64,000 nt of DNA from Arthrobacter koreensis (GTDB lineage: Bacteria; Actinomycetota; Actinomycetes; Actinomycetales; Micrococcaceae). The notes below the pieces were generated by a model. The model had not been told where the DNA came from. It searched no databases and saw nothing but the letters and a program-made list of their open reading frames with translations. Below are positions 1-7,690 of the stretch, one piece after another (within the stretch, counting starts at the first letter, position 1; each line of letters begins with the position of its first letter). Where the stretch lies: NCBI RefSeq assembly GCF_009193255.1, contig NZ_WACG01000008.1, positions 1 through 64,000 on the forward strand. Reading direction: 5' to 3'. A program made the position numbers and the translations under genes.

Positions 1-86
1 GGGCGGCGCGGCGGGCGGGCGGCGCGGCCGCGGCGGGGTAGCGGCGCGGCGGGCGGTGAGGGGCCGCCGGGATAGCGGCGCGGTGG
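1..86. repeat. very GC-rich direct-repeat tract at the window edge
   Basis: The first bases are almost pure G and C. The 16-mer GCGGCGCGGCGGGCGG occurs at 3-18 and again at 41-56, and a GGnTAGCGGCGCGG unit occurs at about 36-49 and 70-83. I see no credible coding frame here; the open frames across it are a by-product of the composition. It may be the tail of a longer repeat beginning outside the window. Confidence 0.45.
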
Positions 87-260
87 TAGAACTTTTCCAG
101 TGGGGCGTGCCGCGGGGCGGCTGCGGTGACGTGCACTGCAGCTGCGGCGGCCGCGGCCGCGTACCAACCCTCCACAACGCTCGTCATGTGGCGCGCATAG
201 GGGTTGTTTTCCCCATTGTCGCCCACTACTGGTCTACGGCTTGGGGCCGGTTCATAGCCT

Positions 261-2099
261 GTGACCATGTTGGAAATGGAAGCGACACCCTCAGTGCGGC
301 ACCCGGCAACGTCCCGTCCGTTGCCGGGACGGTCTGCGATTGCGGCGGACCGGTTCCGCCACCCTGGCGGGGCGGACGGTTCCGCAACGGAAGGCCATCG
401 TCTCCTCCGCGAGCACCCAAAGTACCTATCCCTCGGGTCCGGTCTGCTGGCCACAATAAGGGCGTGGCTGCAGAGCCTTCAGGACCCGGCCAGCTGGGAA
501 GACCTTGCAGAGAACTCGCCCGACTATGAGCTGGTGGATTTGTTGCGGGTGCTGGAGGAACTGAAGTCATCGGCCGCGGCGGTGCAGGCCTGTGCTGCGG
601 CCGTGCTCGACGCGTCCCAGCGCCGGGCCCAGTCCCGTGCCGGTGTCCCGGCAGCCCACCTGGGGCGTGGTGTCGGAGCGCAGATCGCCCTGGCCCGCAG
701 GGATTCCCCGCACCGCGGCAGCCGGCACCTGGGACTCGGCAAAGCACTGGTCCACGAAATGCCCCACACCCTCGCCGCACTGGCATCCGGGGTGCTCAGT
801 GAATGGCGGGCAACCCTGATTGTCCGGGAAACCGCCTGCCTGGACCTGGAAGACCGGCACCGGGTAGACGAACTGATCTGCAAGGACGCGGACTCCCTCG
901 ACGGGCTCGGCGACCGGAAACTGATCGCCCGGATCCGTTCCATCACCCAGGCCATCGATCCCGCCTCCCAGGTCCGGCGTCACGCGAAGGCCGTCTCCGA
1001 CCGGTATGTTTCCTGCCGCCCGGCACCGGACACCATGTGTTTTGTCACCGGGCTGCTGCCAGTCGCGCAGGGAGTGGCCGTCTACGCCGCACTGTCCCGG
1101 GCTGCGGATTCGTTGCGTGCCTCAGGGGATGCGCGGGGCCGGGGCCAGATCATGGCCGATACCCTCGTTGAACGCGTGACCGGGCAGGCAGCAGCAGACC
1201 GGGTTCCGGTGGAAGTGCAGCTGGTCATCACCGACCGGACCCTGTTCACCGGCCGGACTCCGTTTCCCGACCGGACCCTGTTCACCGGCCGGCACGGGGA
1301 AACCGTACCCGGCGGGGACGCTTCGCCAGGAAGGACGGGAGCGCCGGTAGCGCCTGTAGCGCCTGGCAGGGACGCGCCCGCCTACTTCCCCGGGTACGGG
1401 ATCGTCCCCGGAGCATGGGCCCGGGACCTGATCCGCTCCGCCCTCGGACTTGGGAACAACCAGCAACCTCGCCCGGCGGCGGCCGGCCGGCAGGAATCTC
1501 CACCAGGTGCAGGAGACGGCGCCGGTGCCGGTGCAGGTGCCGGCGCCCCAGCTTCATCTCCACCTGACGAACAGCGAACCCGGGTGACCCTGCGGCGCCT
1601 CTACCTGGACCCGGTATCCGGGGAACTGACAGCGATGGAGTCCAAGGCCCGGGCCTTCCCGGCCGGTCTGGCACGCATGATCCGCACCCGGGACCAAACC
1701 TGCCGGACACCCTGGTGCGACGCTCCGATCCGGCACATCGACCACATCGAACCCCATGCGGAAGGCGGACGCACCAGCTACACCAACGGACAAGGACTCT
1801 GCGAGGCCTGCAACCAGGCCAAGGAAGCACCAGGGTGGAGCGCAGTGACTGTCAGGACAACAGCGCCGGATTCTCCGGCGCGGATTGAGGCAGTGGAAAC
1901 TGAGGCAGCGCGCCCGGCCACAGTCGGTCCCGCCGGTTCTCGGCGAGCAACACCCAAGCCGACAGGACCCCGAATGGCCGCAGCCCCGCCCGCACCACAC
2001 GGCGCTTCACCCCGGCACACCGTCCGAACAACGACGCCCACCGGGCACACCTACATCTCGACCGCGCCACCCCTGCCGGGAAACCCGGCGGTGACCTGA
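261..2099 (+). CDS. DUF222 / HNH endonuclease signature-containing protein (13E12-repeat family)
   Basis: About 612 residues. The N-terminal two thirds has the all-helical DUF222 character (residues about 60-330) typical of the actinobacterial 13E12 family. The C-terminus (about 470-520) is an HNH domain: CRTPWC, then HIDHIEPHAEGG and the second zinc pair LCEACNQ. Family members occur in many copies in actinobacterial genomes and their role is unknown. A GTG at 261 and an ATG at 267 are both possible starts. Between the domains lie a 12-residue tandem repeat (DRTLFTGR twice, DNA period 36 bp near 1231-1292) and a Gly/Ala-rich linker near residue 425. The frame is clear; the function is not. 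Confidence 0.85.
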   Translation: MTMLEMEATPSVRHPATSRPLPGRSAIAADRFRHPGGADGSATEGHRLLREHPKYLSLGSGLLATIRAWLQSLQDPASWEDLAENSPDYELVDLLRVLEELKSSAAAVQACAAAVLDASQRRAQSRAGVPAAHLGRGVGAQIALARRDSPHRGSRHLGLGKALVHEMPHTLAALASGVLSEWRATLIVRETACLDLEDRHRVDELICKDADSLDGLGDRKLIARIRSITQAIDPASQVRRHAKAVSDRYVSCRPAPDTMCFVTGLLPVAQGVAVYAALSRAADSLRASGDARGRGQIMADTLVERVTGQAAADRVPVEVQLVITDRTLFTGRTPFPDRTLFTGRHGETVPGGDASPGRTGAPVAPVAPGRDAPAYFPGYGIVPGAWARDLIRSALGLGNNQQPRPAAAGRQESPPGAGDGAGAGAGAGAPASSPPDEQRTRVTLRRLYLDPVSGELTAMESKARAFPAGLARMIRTRDQTCRTPWCDAPIRHIDHIEPHAEGGRTSYTNGQGLCEACNQAKEAPGWSAVTVRTTAPDSPARIEAVETEAARPATVGPAGSRRATPKPTGPRMAAAPPAPHGASPRHTVRTTTPTGHTYISTAPPLPGNPAVT

Positions 2100-2106
2100 A
2101 CGCGGT

Positions 2107-2150
2107 CCCGGCCGATGTCATCCCGCCAGAGGATGATGACAACGGCCGGG
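2107..2150. terminator. imperfect hairpin between convergent genes
   Basis: Arms CCCGGCC (2107-2113) and GGCCGGG (2144-2150) enclose a second complementary segment, TGTCATCC against GGATGATGACA, giving a long imperfect stem. It lies between the convergent ends of the HNH gene and the idonate dehydrogenase gene, where a bidirectional terminator is expected. There is no clear T tract. Confidence 0.5.
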
Positions 2151-2159
2151 AAGCCCGTG

Positions 2160-3194
2160 TCAGTCGCCGAAACGCAGAAGAACCTTGCTGCTGACCGACG
2201 CGTTCCTGGCAACCTCAAACGCTTCCAGCGCATCCTCCACGGCGAACTCGTGGGTGATCACCGGATCCGCCTGCAGGGTTCCGTCGGCCAGTGCCGCAAT
2301 AACCTCATCGATTTCGTCGTTGAACCGGAAGGAGCCCACCAGTTCGAGCTCCCGCGTGATCGCCAGGGAAATCAGCGCCGGCTGCTCCCCCGACGGCAGC
2401 AAGCCGACCATCACAACGCGTCCGCCGCGGGTCGCACCCTGCACGGCAGACATCAGTCCGCGGTAACTGCCGGACGATTCGAAGCAAATGTCGGCATCCA
2501 CCGCGGCAATACCCTCGGCATCAGTGGCCAGCAGACTGCGGTCAGCACCAACGGCACGCGCGGTTTCCAGCGGGAACTCGTGCATGTCCGTCGTGATGAT
2601 CTCACCCGCGCCGCGTGCCCGAAGCACCGCAGTGATCAGCGCACCGATCGGGCCCGAGCCAGTGACCAGCACCCGCTTGCCCCGGACATCGCCGGCCCGC
2701 GAAACCGCGTGCCAGGCCACAGCCGCAGGCTCCACGAGCGCGGCCCGCCGCAGCGGCAGGGTCTCCGGAAGGACGCGGAGCATCCGCGCCGGCAGGTTCA
2801 CGAACCGGGCAAAGGCACCCTCGGTATGCGGGAACCGGGCAGCACTGCCCAGATACGTGCAGCCCGGTGACAGGTTGGGCCGGTCCTCAGGGTACCGGGA
2901 CCCGTCTCCGGGACCGGGCGTCGCCGGATGAACGGCCACGGCAGTACCTTCGGCCGGTCCGGTACCATCGGCAGCAGCGCGGGCAACCCGGCCCACCACC
3001 TCGTGGCCCAGCAGCATCGGCGCCTTCAGGATTGATTCCCCGGCAGCTCCGTGCTGCCAGTAGTGCAGGTCGGACCCGCACACCCCGCCGTAGACGATCT
3101 CGACAACAGCCTCATCGGCCGCCGGAGTTCCAGGCTCCACGGGTTCAACCCGCAGGTCACCGGCTCCGTGGGCTACTACTCCTAGAGTTTCCAT
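2160..3194 (-). CDS. idnD: L-idonate 5-dehydrogenase-like zinc-type alcohol dehydrogenase
   Basis: 344 residues, medium-chain dehydrogenase family. The catalytic zinc region shows GGVCGSDLHYW (Cys39) and GHEVVG (His64-Glu65). The Rossmann dinucleotide motif is GSGPIG. The segment LGSAARFPHTEGAF and the later GSFRF resemble E. coli IdnD. It would oxidise L-idonate to 5-ketogluconate. It is last in a minus-strand run after gluconokinase, GntP permease and gluconate 5-dehydrogenase, 11 bp after the latter. The lobe that normally carries the four structural-zinc cysteines keeps only Cys112, so the structural zinc is probably lost. Another polyol dehydrogenase specificity is possible. Confidence 0.82.
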   Translation of the reverse strand: METLGVVAHGAGDLRVEPVEPGTPAADEAVVEIVYGGVCGSDLHYWQHGAAGESILKAPMLLGHEVVGRVARAAADGTGPAEGTAVAVHPATPGPGDGSRYPEDRPNLSPGCTYLGSAARFPHTEGAFARFVNLPARMLRVLPETLPLRRAALVEPAAVAWHAVSRAGDVRGKRVLVTGSGPIGALITAVLRARGAGEIITTDMHEFPLETARAVGADRSLLATDAEGIAAVDADICFESSGSYRGLMSAVQGATRGGRVVMVGLLPSGEQPALISLAITRELELVGSFRFNDEIDEVIAALADGTLQADPVITHEFAVEDALEAFEVARNASVSSKVLLRFGD

Positions 3195-3205
3195 GGTTTT
3201 CCTCC

Positions 3206-3979
3206 TCAGACCACAGTGGTCATGCCGCCGTCAATGAAGACGACCTGCCCGTTGACGAACTTAGATGCATCCGACGCCAGCCAAATTGCCGGACCGACGA
3301 TGTCCTCCACGCTGCCCCACCGGTGCGCCGGGGTGCGCCCGAGGATCCAGGAGTTGAACGCCTCGTCATCGACCAGGTTCTGGGTCATCTCGGTGTGGAT
3401 GTAGCCCGGAGCAATGGCATTGATCTGCAGGCCCTCGGCGGCCCACTCAGCCGTCATGGCGCGGGTCAGGTTGCGGATGCCGCCCTTGGACGCGGTGTAC
3501 GGCGCGATCGTCGGCCGCGCCAGGTCCGTCTGCACGGAGGCAATGTTGATGATCTTGCCCCGGCCGCGGGGAATCATGTGCCGCGCCGCTTCACGGCCCA
3601 CCAGGAAAGCACTGGTCAGGTTGGTGCGCAGCACGCGTTCCCAGTCCTCGACGTCGAGCTCCAGCATCGGCACCCGGTGCTGCACACCGGCGTTGTTCAC
3701 CAGGATCTCCAGCGGACCGACTTCGCGCTCAACCCAGGCAACGCCGTCGGCCGCTTCAGCAGCGTCCGTGACGTCGAAGCGGCGGGCGAAGATGCGGTCC
3801 TCACCGAACTCGGCGGCCAGGGCGGCGCGAGCGTCCTCCAGCCGGTCCGCATCCAGGCCGTTCAGGACAACGACGGCGCCGGCAGCTGCCAGCCCGCGGG
3901 CAATCGCGTTGCCGATCCCCCGGCTGGAACCGGTGACCAGGGCAACCCGCCCGGAAATATCAAACATGTCTGCAGCCAT
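3206..3979 (-). CDS. idnO: gluconate 5-dehydrogenase-like SDR oxidoreductase
   Basis: 257 residues, classical short-chain dehydrogenase. It has TGSSRGIG near residue 16, NNAG, and the catalytic Ser and YTASK (Tyr-x3-Lys) in the NIASVQ...APYTASKGG region. It ends IDGGM as usual. It interconverts 5-keto-D-gluconate and D-gluconate with NAD(P)H. Its place between the GntP permease and an IdnD homologue supports this specificity over a generic SDR. Downstream idnD is only 11 bp away, so the two are cotranscribed. A terminator-like hairpin sits upstream, between it and gntP. Confidence 0.84.
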   Translation of the reverse strand: MAADMFDISGRVALVTGSSRGIGNAIARGLAAAGAVVVLNGLDADRLEDARAALAAEFGEDRIFARRFDVTDAAEAADGVAWVEREVGPLEILVNNAGVQHRVPMLELDVEDWERVLRTNLTSAFLVGREAARHMIPRGRGKIINIASVQTDLARPTIAPYTASKGGIRNLTRAMTAEWAAEGLQINAIAPGYIHTEMTQNLVDDEAFNSWILGRTPAHRWGSVEDIVGPAIWLASDASKFVNGQVVFIDGGMTTVV

Positions 3980-4022
3980 CGCTGCCGCTCCTCTCCGGCA
4001 CCCGGGAGTCCGGGTACCAAAA

Positions 4023-4050
4023 CGGCCGGGAGCAAGGCTGCTCCCGGCCG
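4023..4050 (-). terminator. intrinsic terminator inside the gluconate gene cluster
   Basis: A perfect 11-bp stem, CGGCCGGGAGC (4023-4033) with GCTCCCGGCCG (4040-4050) and a 6-nt loop. Read on the minus strand it is followed at once by TTTT, the form of a Rho-independent terminator. It lies in the 81-bp gap between gntP and idnO and would reduce read-through into the ketogluconate/idonate genes. Confidence 0.7.
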
Positions 4051-4060
4051 GATGGATGTA

Positions 4061-5464
4061 CTAGAACCCTGAGGCGACCAGGTAGATCGCGAGGGCCAGG
4101 ATGAAGCCGACGACGCCGATCAGCGCCTGGCCAACGGTCCAGGTCTTTAGCGTGGTCTTGGTGTCCATCTGGAAGAACCGGCTGACCAGCCAGAAGCCGG
4201 AGTCGTTGACGTGGCCGGCGAAGACCGAGCCGGCCGCCAGCGCCAGCACAATCGCCACGGTCTGCACCGCGTTGAAGTCCGGGTTGTCCAGGACCACGGG
4301 CTGCACGAGGGCGGCGGCGGTCGTGAGGGCAACGGTGGCCGAACCCTGTGCGACACGCACGATTGCAGCGATCACGAAACCGGCCACGATGACCGGCAGG
4401 CCAATGGCGTCGAGTGAATCAGCAATGGCGTTGCCGATTCCGCTGGCACGCAGGACACCGCCGAACATTCCACCCGCACCGGTGATCAGGATGATGGAGC
4501 AGACCGGGCCGAGCGCGGAGTCCACGACGGTCTCGATCAGGGTGCCCTTCTTGCCCTGGCGGCGGCCGAGCAGCCACATGGCCAGGAAGACGGTGATCAG
4601 CAGGGCAACCGGCGTTTCGCCGAGCATGCGCAGGATCTGGACCCAGGTGTCTTCCTTGTTGACCAGTTCCGCAGTGGCGGCCATGTTCAGGCCGGTGTTG
4701 AGGAAGATCAGGACGAACGGGAGCAGCAGCAGCGTGATGATCGTGCCCAGGCTCGGTGCGGAACGAAATTCGGACTCGGCCGATCCCTTCGGGGCATCAA
4801 GGATGGAGGGCACAGGGATGTTGAACTTGCGGCCCAGGAAGTGGCCGAACAGGTAACCGGTCAGGTACCAGGTGGGGATGGCGACGAGCAGGCCGAAGAT
4901 CAGGACCAGCCCGACGTCGGCGCCCAGCAGTCCGGTGGCGGCCACGGGGCCGGGGTGCGGCGGCACGAAGATGTGCATCGCGGAGAAGGCGGCGGCTGCC
5001 GGGAACGCGTAGGTCAGCAGCGAACCGCCCATGCGGCGGGCAACCGTGAAGATAATCGGCAGCATGACCACAAGGCCCGCGTCGAAGAAGATCGGGAACC
5101 CGAACAGCAGCGAGGCCACAGAGAGCGCAAGAGAGGCACGCTTCTGGCCGAACTTGTTGATCAGCGCGTTGGTGAGCACTTCGGCTCCGCCGGAGACCTC
5201 CAGCATGCGGCCCAGCATGGCACCCAGACCGACCAGCAGGGCCACGCTGCCAAGGGTGGTACCGAATCCGCTGAGCAGCGTCGGCACAATATCCACCGCC
5301 TGGATACCGGTCGCGACTGCGGTCAGCAGGCTGACCACGATCAGCGCCAGGAAGGCGTGGATACGGAATTTCATGATCATCACGAGCAGCAGGGCAATTG
5401 CTGCAACGGCGATCAGCAGGAGGCCGGGAGTACCCAGCGTCCAGTTGAGCTCAAGATCGGTCAT
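4061..5464 (-). CDS. gntP: GntP-family gluconate:H+ symporter
   Basis: About 467 residues of near-continuous hydrophobic segments (12 or more membrane spans). Family segments include the N-terminal GTPGLLLIAVAAIALLLV helix, GLGAMLGRMLEVSGGAE and FFDAGLVVMLPI. It imports gluconate or a related aldonate. I start it at the ATG encoding MTDLELN (5464), because the open frame upstream lacks a membrane or conserved segment and overlaps the end of gntK. It follows gntK by 34 bp on the same strand and precedes idnO and idnD. Confidence 0.88.
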   Translation of the reverse strand: MTDLELNWTLGTPGLLLIAVAAIALLLVMIMKFRIHAFLALIVVSLLTAVATGIQAVDIVPTLLSGFGTTLGSVALLVGLGAMLGRMLEVSGGAEVLTNALINKFGQKRASLALSVASLLFGFPIFFDAGLVVMLPIIFTVARRMGGSLLTYAFPAAAAFSAMHIFVPPHPGPVAATGLLGADVGLVLIFGLLVAIPTWYLTGYLFGHFLGRKFNIPVPSILDAPKGSAESEFRSAPSLGTIITLLLLPFVLIFLNTGLNMAATAELVNKEDTWVQILRMLGETPVALLITVFLAMWLLGRRQGKKGTLIETVVDSALGPVCSIILITGAGGMFGGVLRASGIGNAIADSLDAIGLPVIVAGFVIAAIVRVAQGSATVALTTAAALVQPVVLDNPDFNAVQTVAIVLALAAGSVFAGHVNDSGFWLVSRFFQMDTKTTLKTWTVGQALIGVVGFILALAIYLVASGF

Positions 5465-5498
5465 CGTTGTCCTATCAGGATGGGATTCAGTGCCGGGA

Positions 5499-6026
5499 TC
5501 AGGATCCGGCAGGGGTGAACGCAGCTGCAGTGGCCGCCGCGATTTCATCTAGGCTCAGCGTGATGCTCAGCCGGATCCCGGCCTCATCCTCGCCGAGGGG
5601 TTCAAGGGTGGCAAACTGCGAGTCCAGCAGGGTTGGCGGCATGTACTCGTGGTCGCGCCGGCTCAGCCGATCCGCAATCAGTTCGCGGGAGCCTTCCAGG
5701 TGGATGAACCGGGTGCCCGGCGCGTAGGAGCGGATCAGGTCACGGTACTGGCGCTTCAGCGACGAACAGGCCACCACGGTAGCGGTCCCGTTTTCGAGTC
5801 CGGCGGCCAGCTCACGGCCGATTGCGCGCAGCCAGGGCTCGCGGTCTTCGTCCGTCAGTGGATGCCCTGAGGCCATCTTTGCCTTGTTGCTGGCCGGGTG
5901 GAGGTCATCACCGTCCAGGAACGGAAGCCCCAGCCGGGCAGCTACTGCCTGTCCGGCGGTGGACTTGCCGCAGCCCTGTACACCCATCACCACAAGCGGG
6001 GGATATTGCTCGTTCGCCAACGACAT
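5499..6026 (-). CDS. gntK: gluconokinase
   Basis: About 175 residues, the usual gluconokinase length. The P-loop GVQGCGKST is at residues 15-23, followed by FLDGDDLHPASNKAKMASGHPLTDEDREPWL, the hallmark of bacterial gluconokinases. It phosphorylates gluconate to 6-phosphogluconate. The start at 6026 is chosen over an upstream ATG (6074) because GAGGAG lies 7 nt before it on the minus strand. It heads the gluconate cluster and faces the persulfide dioxygenase gene across a 199-bp divergent region. No regulator of the GntR or LacI type is encoded nearby. Confidence 0.9.
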   Translation of the reverse strand: MSLANEQYPPLVVMGVQGCGKSTAGQAVAARLGLPFLDGDDLHPASNKAKMASGHPLTDEDREPWLRAIGRELAAGLENGTATVVACSSLKRQYRDLIRSYAPGTRFIHLEGSRELIADRLSRRDHEYMPPTLLDSQFATLEPLGEDEAGIRLSITLSLDEIAAATAAAFTPAGS

Positions 6027-6081
6027 GGCAAAACTCCTCAGACGCGCCATTACATCTGATTTGGTCGTGGCCATGCCAGTA

Positions 6082-6096
6082 ATAAATCAGATTTAT
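6082..6096. promoter_or_regulatory. candidate operator for the gluconate operon
   Basis: A perfect 15-bp palindrome ATAAATC-A-GATTTAT, AT-rich against a GC-rich background. It lies 55 bp upstream of the chosen gntK start. A related half site (ATCTGATTT) lies at 6054-6062. The position suits a repressor or activator of gntK-gntP. The binding protein is not encoded nearby. Confidence 0.5.
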
Positions 6097-6148
6097 CAGG
6101 ACCAAGATAGCACCAACCTCGACGGCGGCAAATCCTACGGACACCCGG

Positions 6149-6164
6149 ATACCCCTAGAGGTAT
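6149..6164. promoter_or_regulatory. CsoR/CstR-type operator, first of a pair
   Basis: ATACCCCTAGAGGTAT, a 16-bp near-perfect inverted repeat matching the A/T-flanked, GC-cored ATACCCC...GGGGTAT operators of the CsoR/CstR repressor family. It lies 62 bp upstream of the persulfide dioxygenase start and 24 bp from its partner site. Confidence 0.72.
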
Positions 6165-6172
6165 TTTGATTT

Positions 6173-6188
6173 ATACCCCTGGGGGTAT
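6173..6188. promoter_or_regulatory. CsoR/CstR-type operator, second of a pair
   Basis: ATACCCCTGGGGGTAT, almost perfectly palindromic, 37 bp upstream of the persulfide dioxygenase ATG and centred 24 bp from the first site. This is close enough to cover the core promoter, as expected for repression relieved by persulfide or copper. The gene content here points to persulfide (CstR-like) sensing. Confidence 0.75.
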
Positions 6189-6225
6189 TACCGTTGAAGT
6201 ACCCCGATCCCCCAAAGGAGTACCC

Positions 6226-7617
6226 ATGCTTATCGAACGCATCTATGACGAGGACCTGGCGCAGGCCAGCTACTTCATCGGCTGCCAGCGCCTGGGCGAG
6301 GCGATCGTCGTCGACGCCCGCCGCGACGTCGCCCCCTACCTTGACCTCGCTGCTGCGAACGGCATGAAAATCACCGCGGTGACCGAGACCCACATCCACG
6401 CCGACTATCTCTCCGGCACCCGTGAACTGGCCGCCGCCACCGGTGCGCAGATCTACATTTCCGGGGAAGGCGGAGCGGACTGGCAGTACGGTTTCGAAGG
6501 CACCCGGATGTACGACGGCGATGCCATCACGATCGGCAACCTCACCGTCAAGGCCCTCCACACCCCGGGCCACACCCCCGAACACCTCTCCTACCTGGTG
6601 ACCGACGGCGCCTTCACCGACCAGGCGGGCTACCTGCTCTCCGGCGACTTTGTCTTCGCCGGAGACCTCGGCCGCCCGGACCTGCTCGACGAAGCAGCCG
6701 GCGGCGTCGACACCCGCTTCGAGGGTGCCAGGCAGATGTTCGCCAGTCTGCGGGACAAGTTCCTCACCCTGCCCGACTACGTCCAGGTGCACCCCGGCCA
6801 CGGTGCCGGCAGTGCCTGCGGCAAGGCGCTGGGCGCCATCCCCTCCTCCACGGTGGGCTACGAGCGCCTCTACGCGTGGTGGGGCAAGTACCTGGCCGCC
6901 AATGACGAGCAGGGCTTCATTCACGAACTCCTCGACGGCCAGCCCGAGGCCCACGCCTACTTCGCCCGCATGAAGAAGCAGAATAAGCAGGGCCCGGCAG
7001 TGATGGGTCCGCGGAAGCCGCTCGAGGAAATCCCGGCCGCCGACCTCGTCTCCCGGCTCGAATCCCGGGAAGCCACCTTCGTGGACACCCGCAGCGTCCC
7101 CGAGCTCCACGCGGGCACCGTCCCGGGCGCCCTGCACATTCCCGCGGCCGGCAAGACCGCCAGCTTCGGCGCCTGGGCCGTTGACCCGGAGTCAGAGCGC
7201 ACCCGCCCGCTGGTCCTGCTCACCGCGAACCAGGACCAGGCCCACGCCGTCCGGGATTCCCTGGCGCGCGTTGGCATTGACGACGTCGCCGGTTTCGTCA
7301 CCAGCCTGGAAGGCCTCCCGCAGGCCGCACCGGCCACCATTTCCGCCACAGAGCTGGATTCCTTCGACGCCGCCATGGTGCTGGACGTCCGTGCCCGCAC
7401 CGAGCATGCGGGCGGCAACATCCCCGGATCACACCAGCTGCACGGCGGCCGTGCCTTGTGGAACCTGGACGAGCTGCCCTCTGCCGGCACGATCGTGGCG
7501 TACTGCGCGTCCGGCATGCGCAGCTCGATCGTCGGCAATGCCCTGCGCAACGCCGGGTACGACGTCGTCGAACTCGAAGGCGCCTACCCCGCCTGGGCAG
7601 CCGCCCACGCTTCCTAG
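6226..7617 (+). CDS. persulfide dioxygenase-rhodanese fusion (CstB-like, MBL fold)
   Basis: 463 residues. The N-terminal metallo-beta-lactamase domain (about 1-240) has the ETHE1/persulfide dioxygenase motif THIHADYLSG (His56, His58, Asp60), then HTPGHTPEH and HPGHGAGSACG. Two rhodanese domains follow. The first (about 270-355) has no cysteine in the active-site loop (LLTANQDQA) and is probably inactive. The second carries YCASGMRS with Cys427. The architecture resembles CstB of the Staphylococcus cst operon, which oxidises persulfides. The ATG at 6226 follows AAAGGAG by 5 nt; the longer upstream frame lacks support. Two CsoR/CstR-type operators precede it and a strong terminator follows. Confidence 0.88.
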   Translation: MLIERIYDEDLAQASYFIGCQRLGEAIVVDARRDVAPYLDLAAANGMKITAVTETHIHADYLSGTRELAAATGAQIYISGEGGADWQYGFEGTRMYDGDAITIGNLTVKALHTPGHTPEHLSYLVTDGAFTDQAGYLLSGDFVFAGDLGRPDLLDEAAGGVDTRFEGARQMFASLRDKFLTLPDYVQVHPGHGAGSACGKALGAIPSSTVGYERLYAWWGKYLAANDEQGFIHELLDGQPEAHAYFARMKKQNKQGPAVMGPRKPLEEIPAADLVSRLESREATFVDTRSVPELHAGTVPGALHIPAAGKTASFGAWAVDPESERTRPLVLLTANQDQAHAVRDSLARVGIDDVAGFVTSLEGLPQAAPATISATELDSFDAAMVLDVRARTEHAGGNIPGSHQLHGGRALWNLDELPSAGTIVAYCASGMRSSIVGNALRNAGYDVVELEGAYPAWAAAHAS

Positions 7618-7621
7618 CAGC

Positions 7622-7664
7622 AGCGAAAAACCCCGGCCCGCCTGTGCGGGCCGGGGTTCTCGCT
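7622..7664. terminator. bidirectional intrinsic terminator
   Basis: The stem pairs CCCCGGCCCGC with GCGGGCCGGGG around a CTGT loop and extends outward through AAAA/TTCT and AGCG/CGCT. It lies just after the persulfide dioxygenase stop and before the convergent end of the permease gene. Confidence 0.8.
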
Positions 7665-7690
7665 GTCCGGGGGATTTTGCTGTCCGGGGT

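Noticed and set aside
56-529. Open frame of 157 codons at the left end
   Set aside because: It overlaps the start of the HNH gene, has no domain and arises from extreme GC content.
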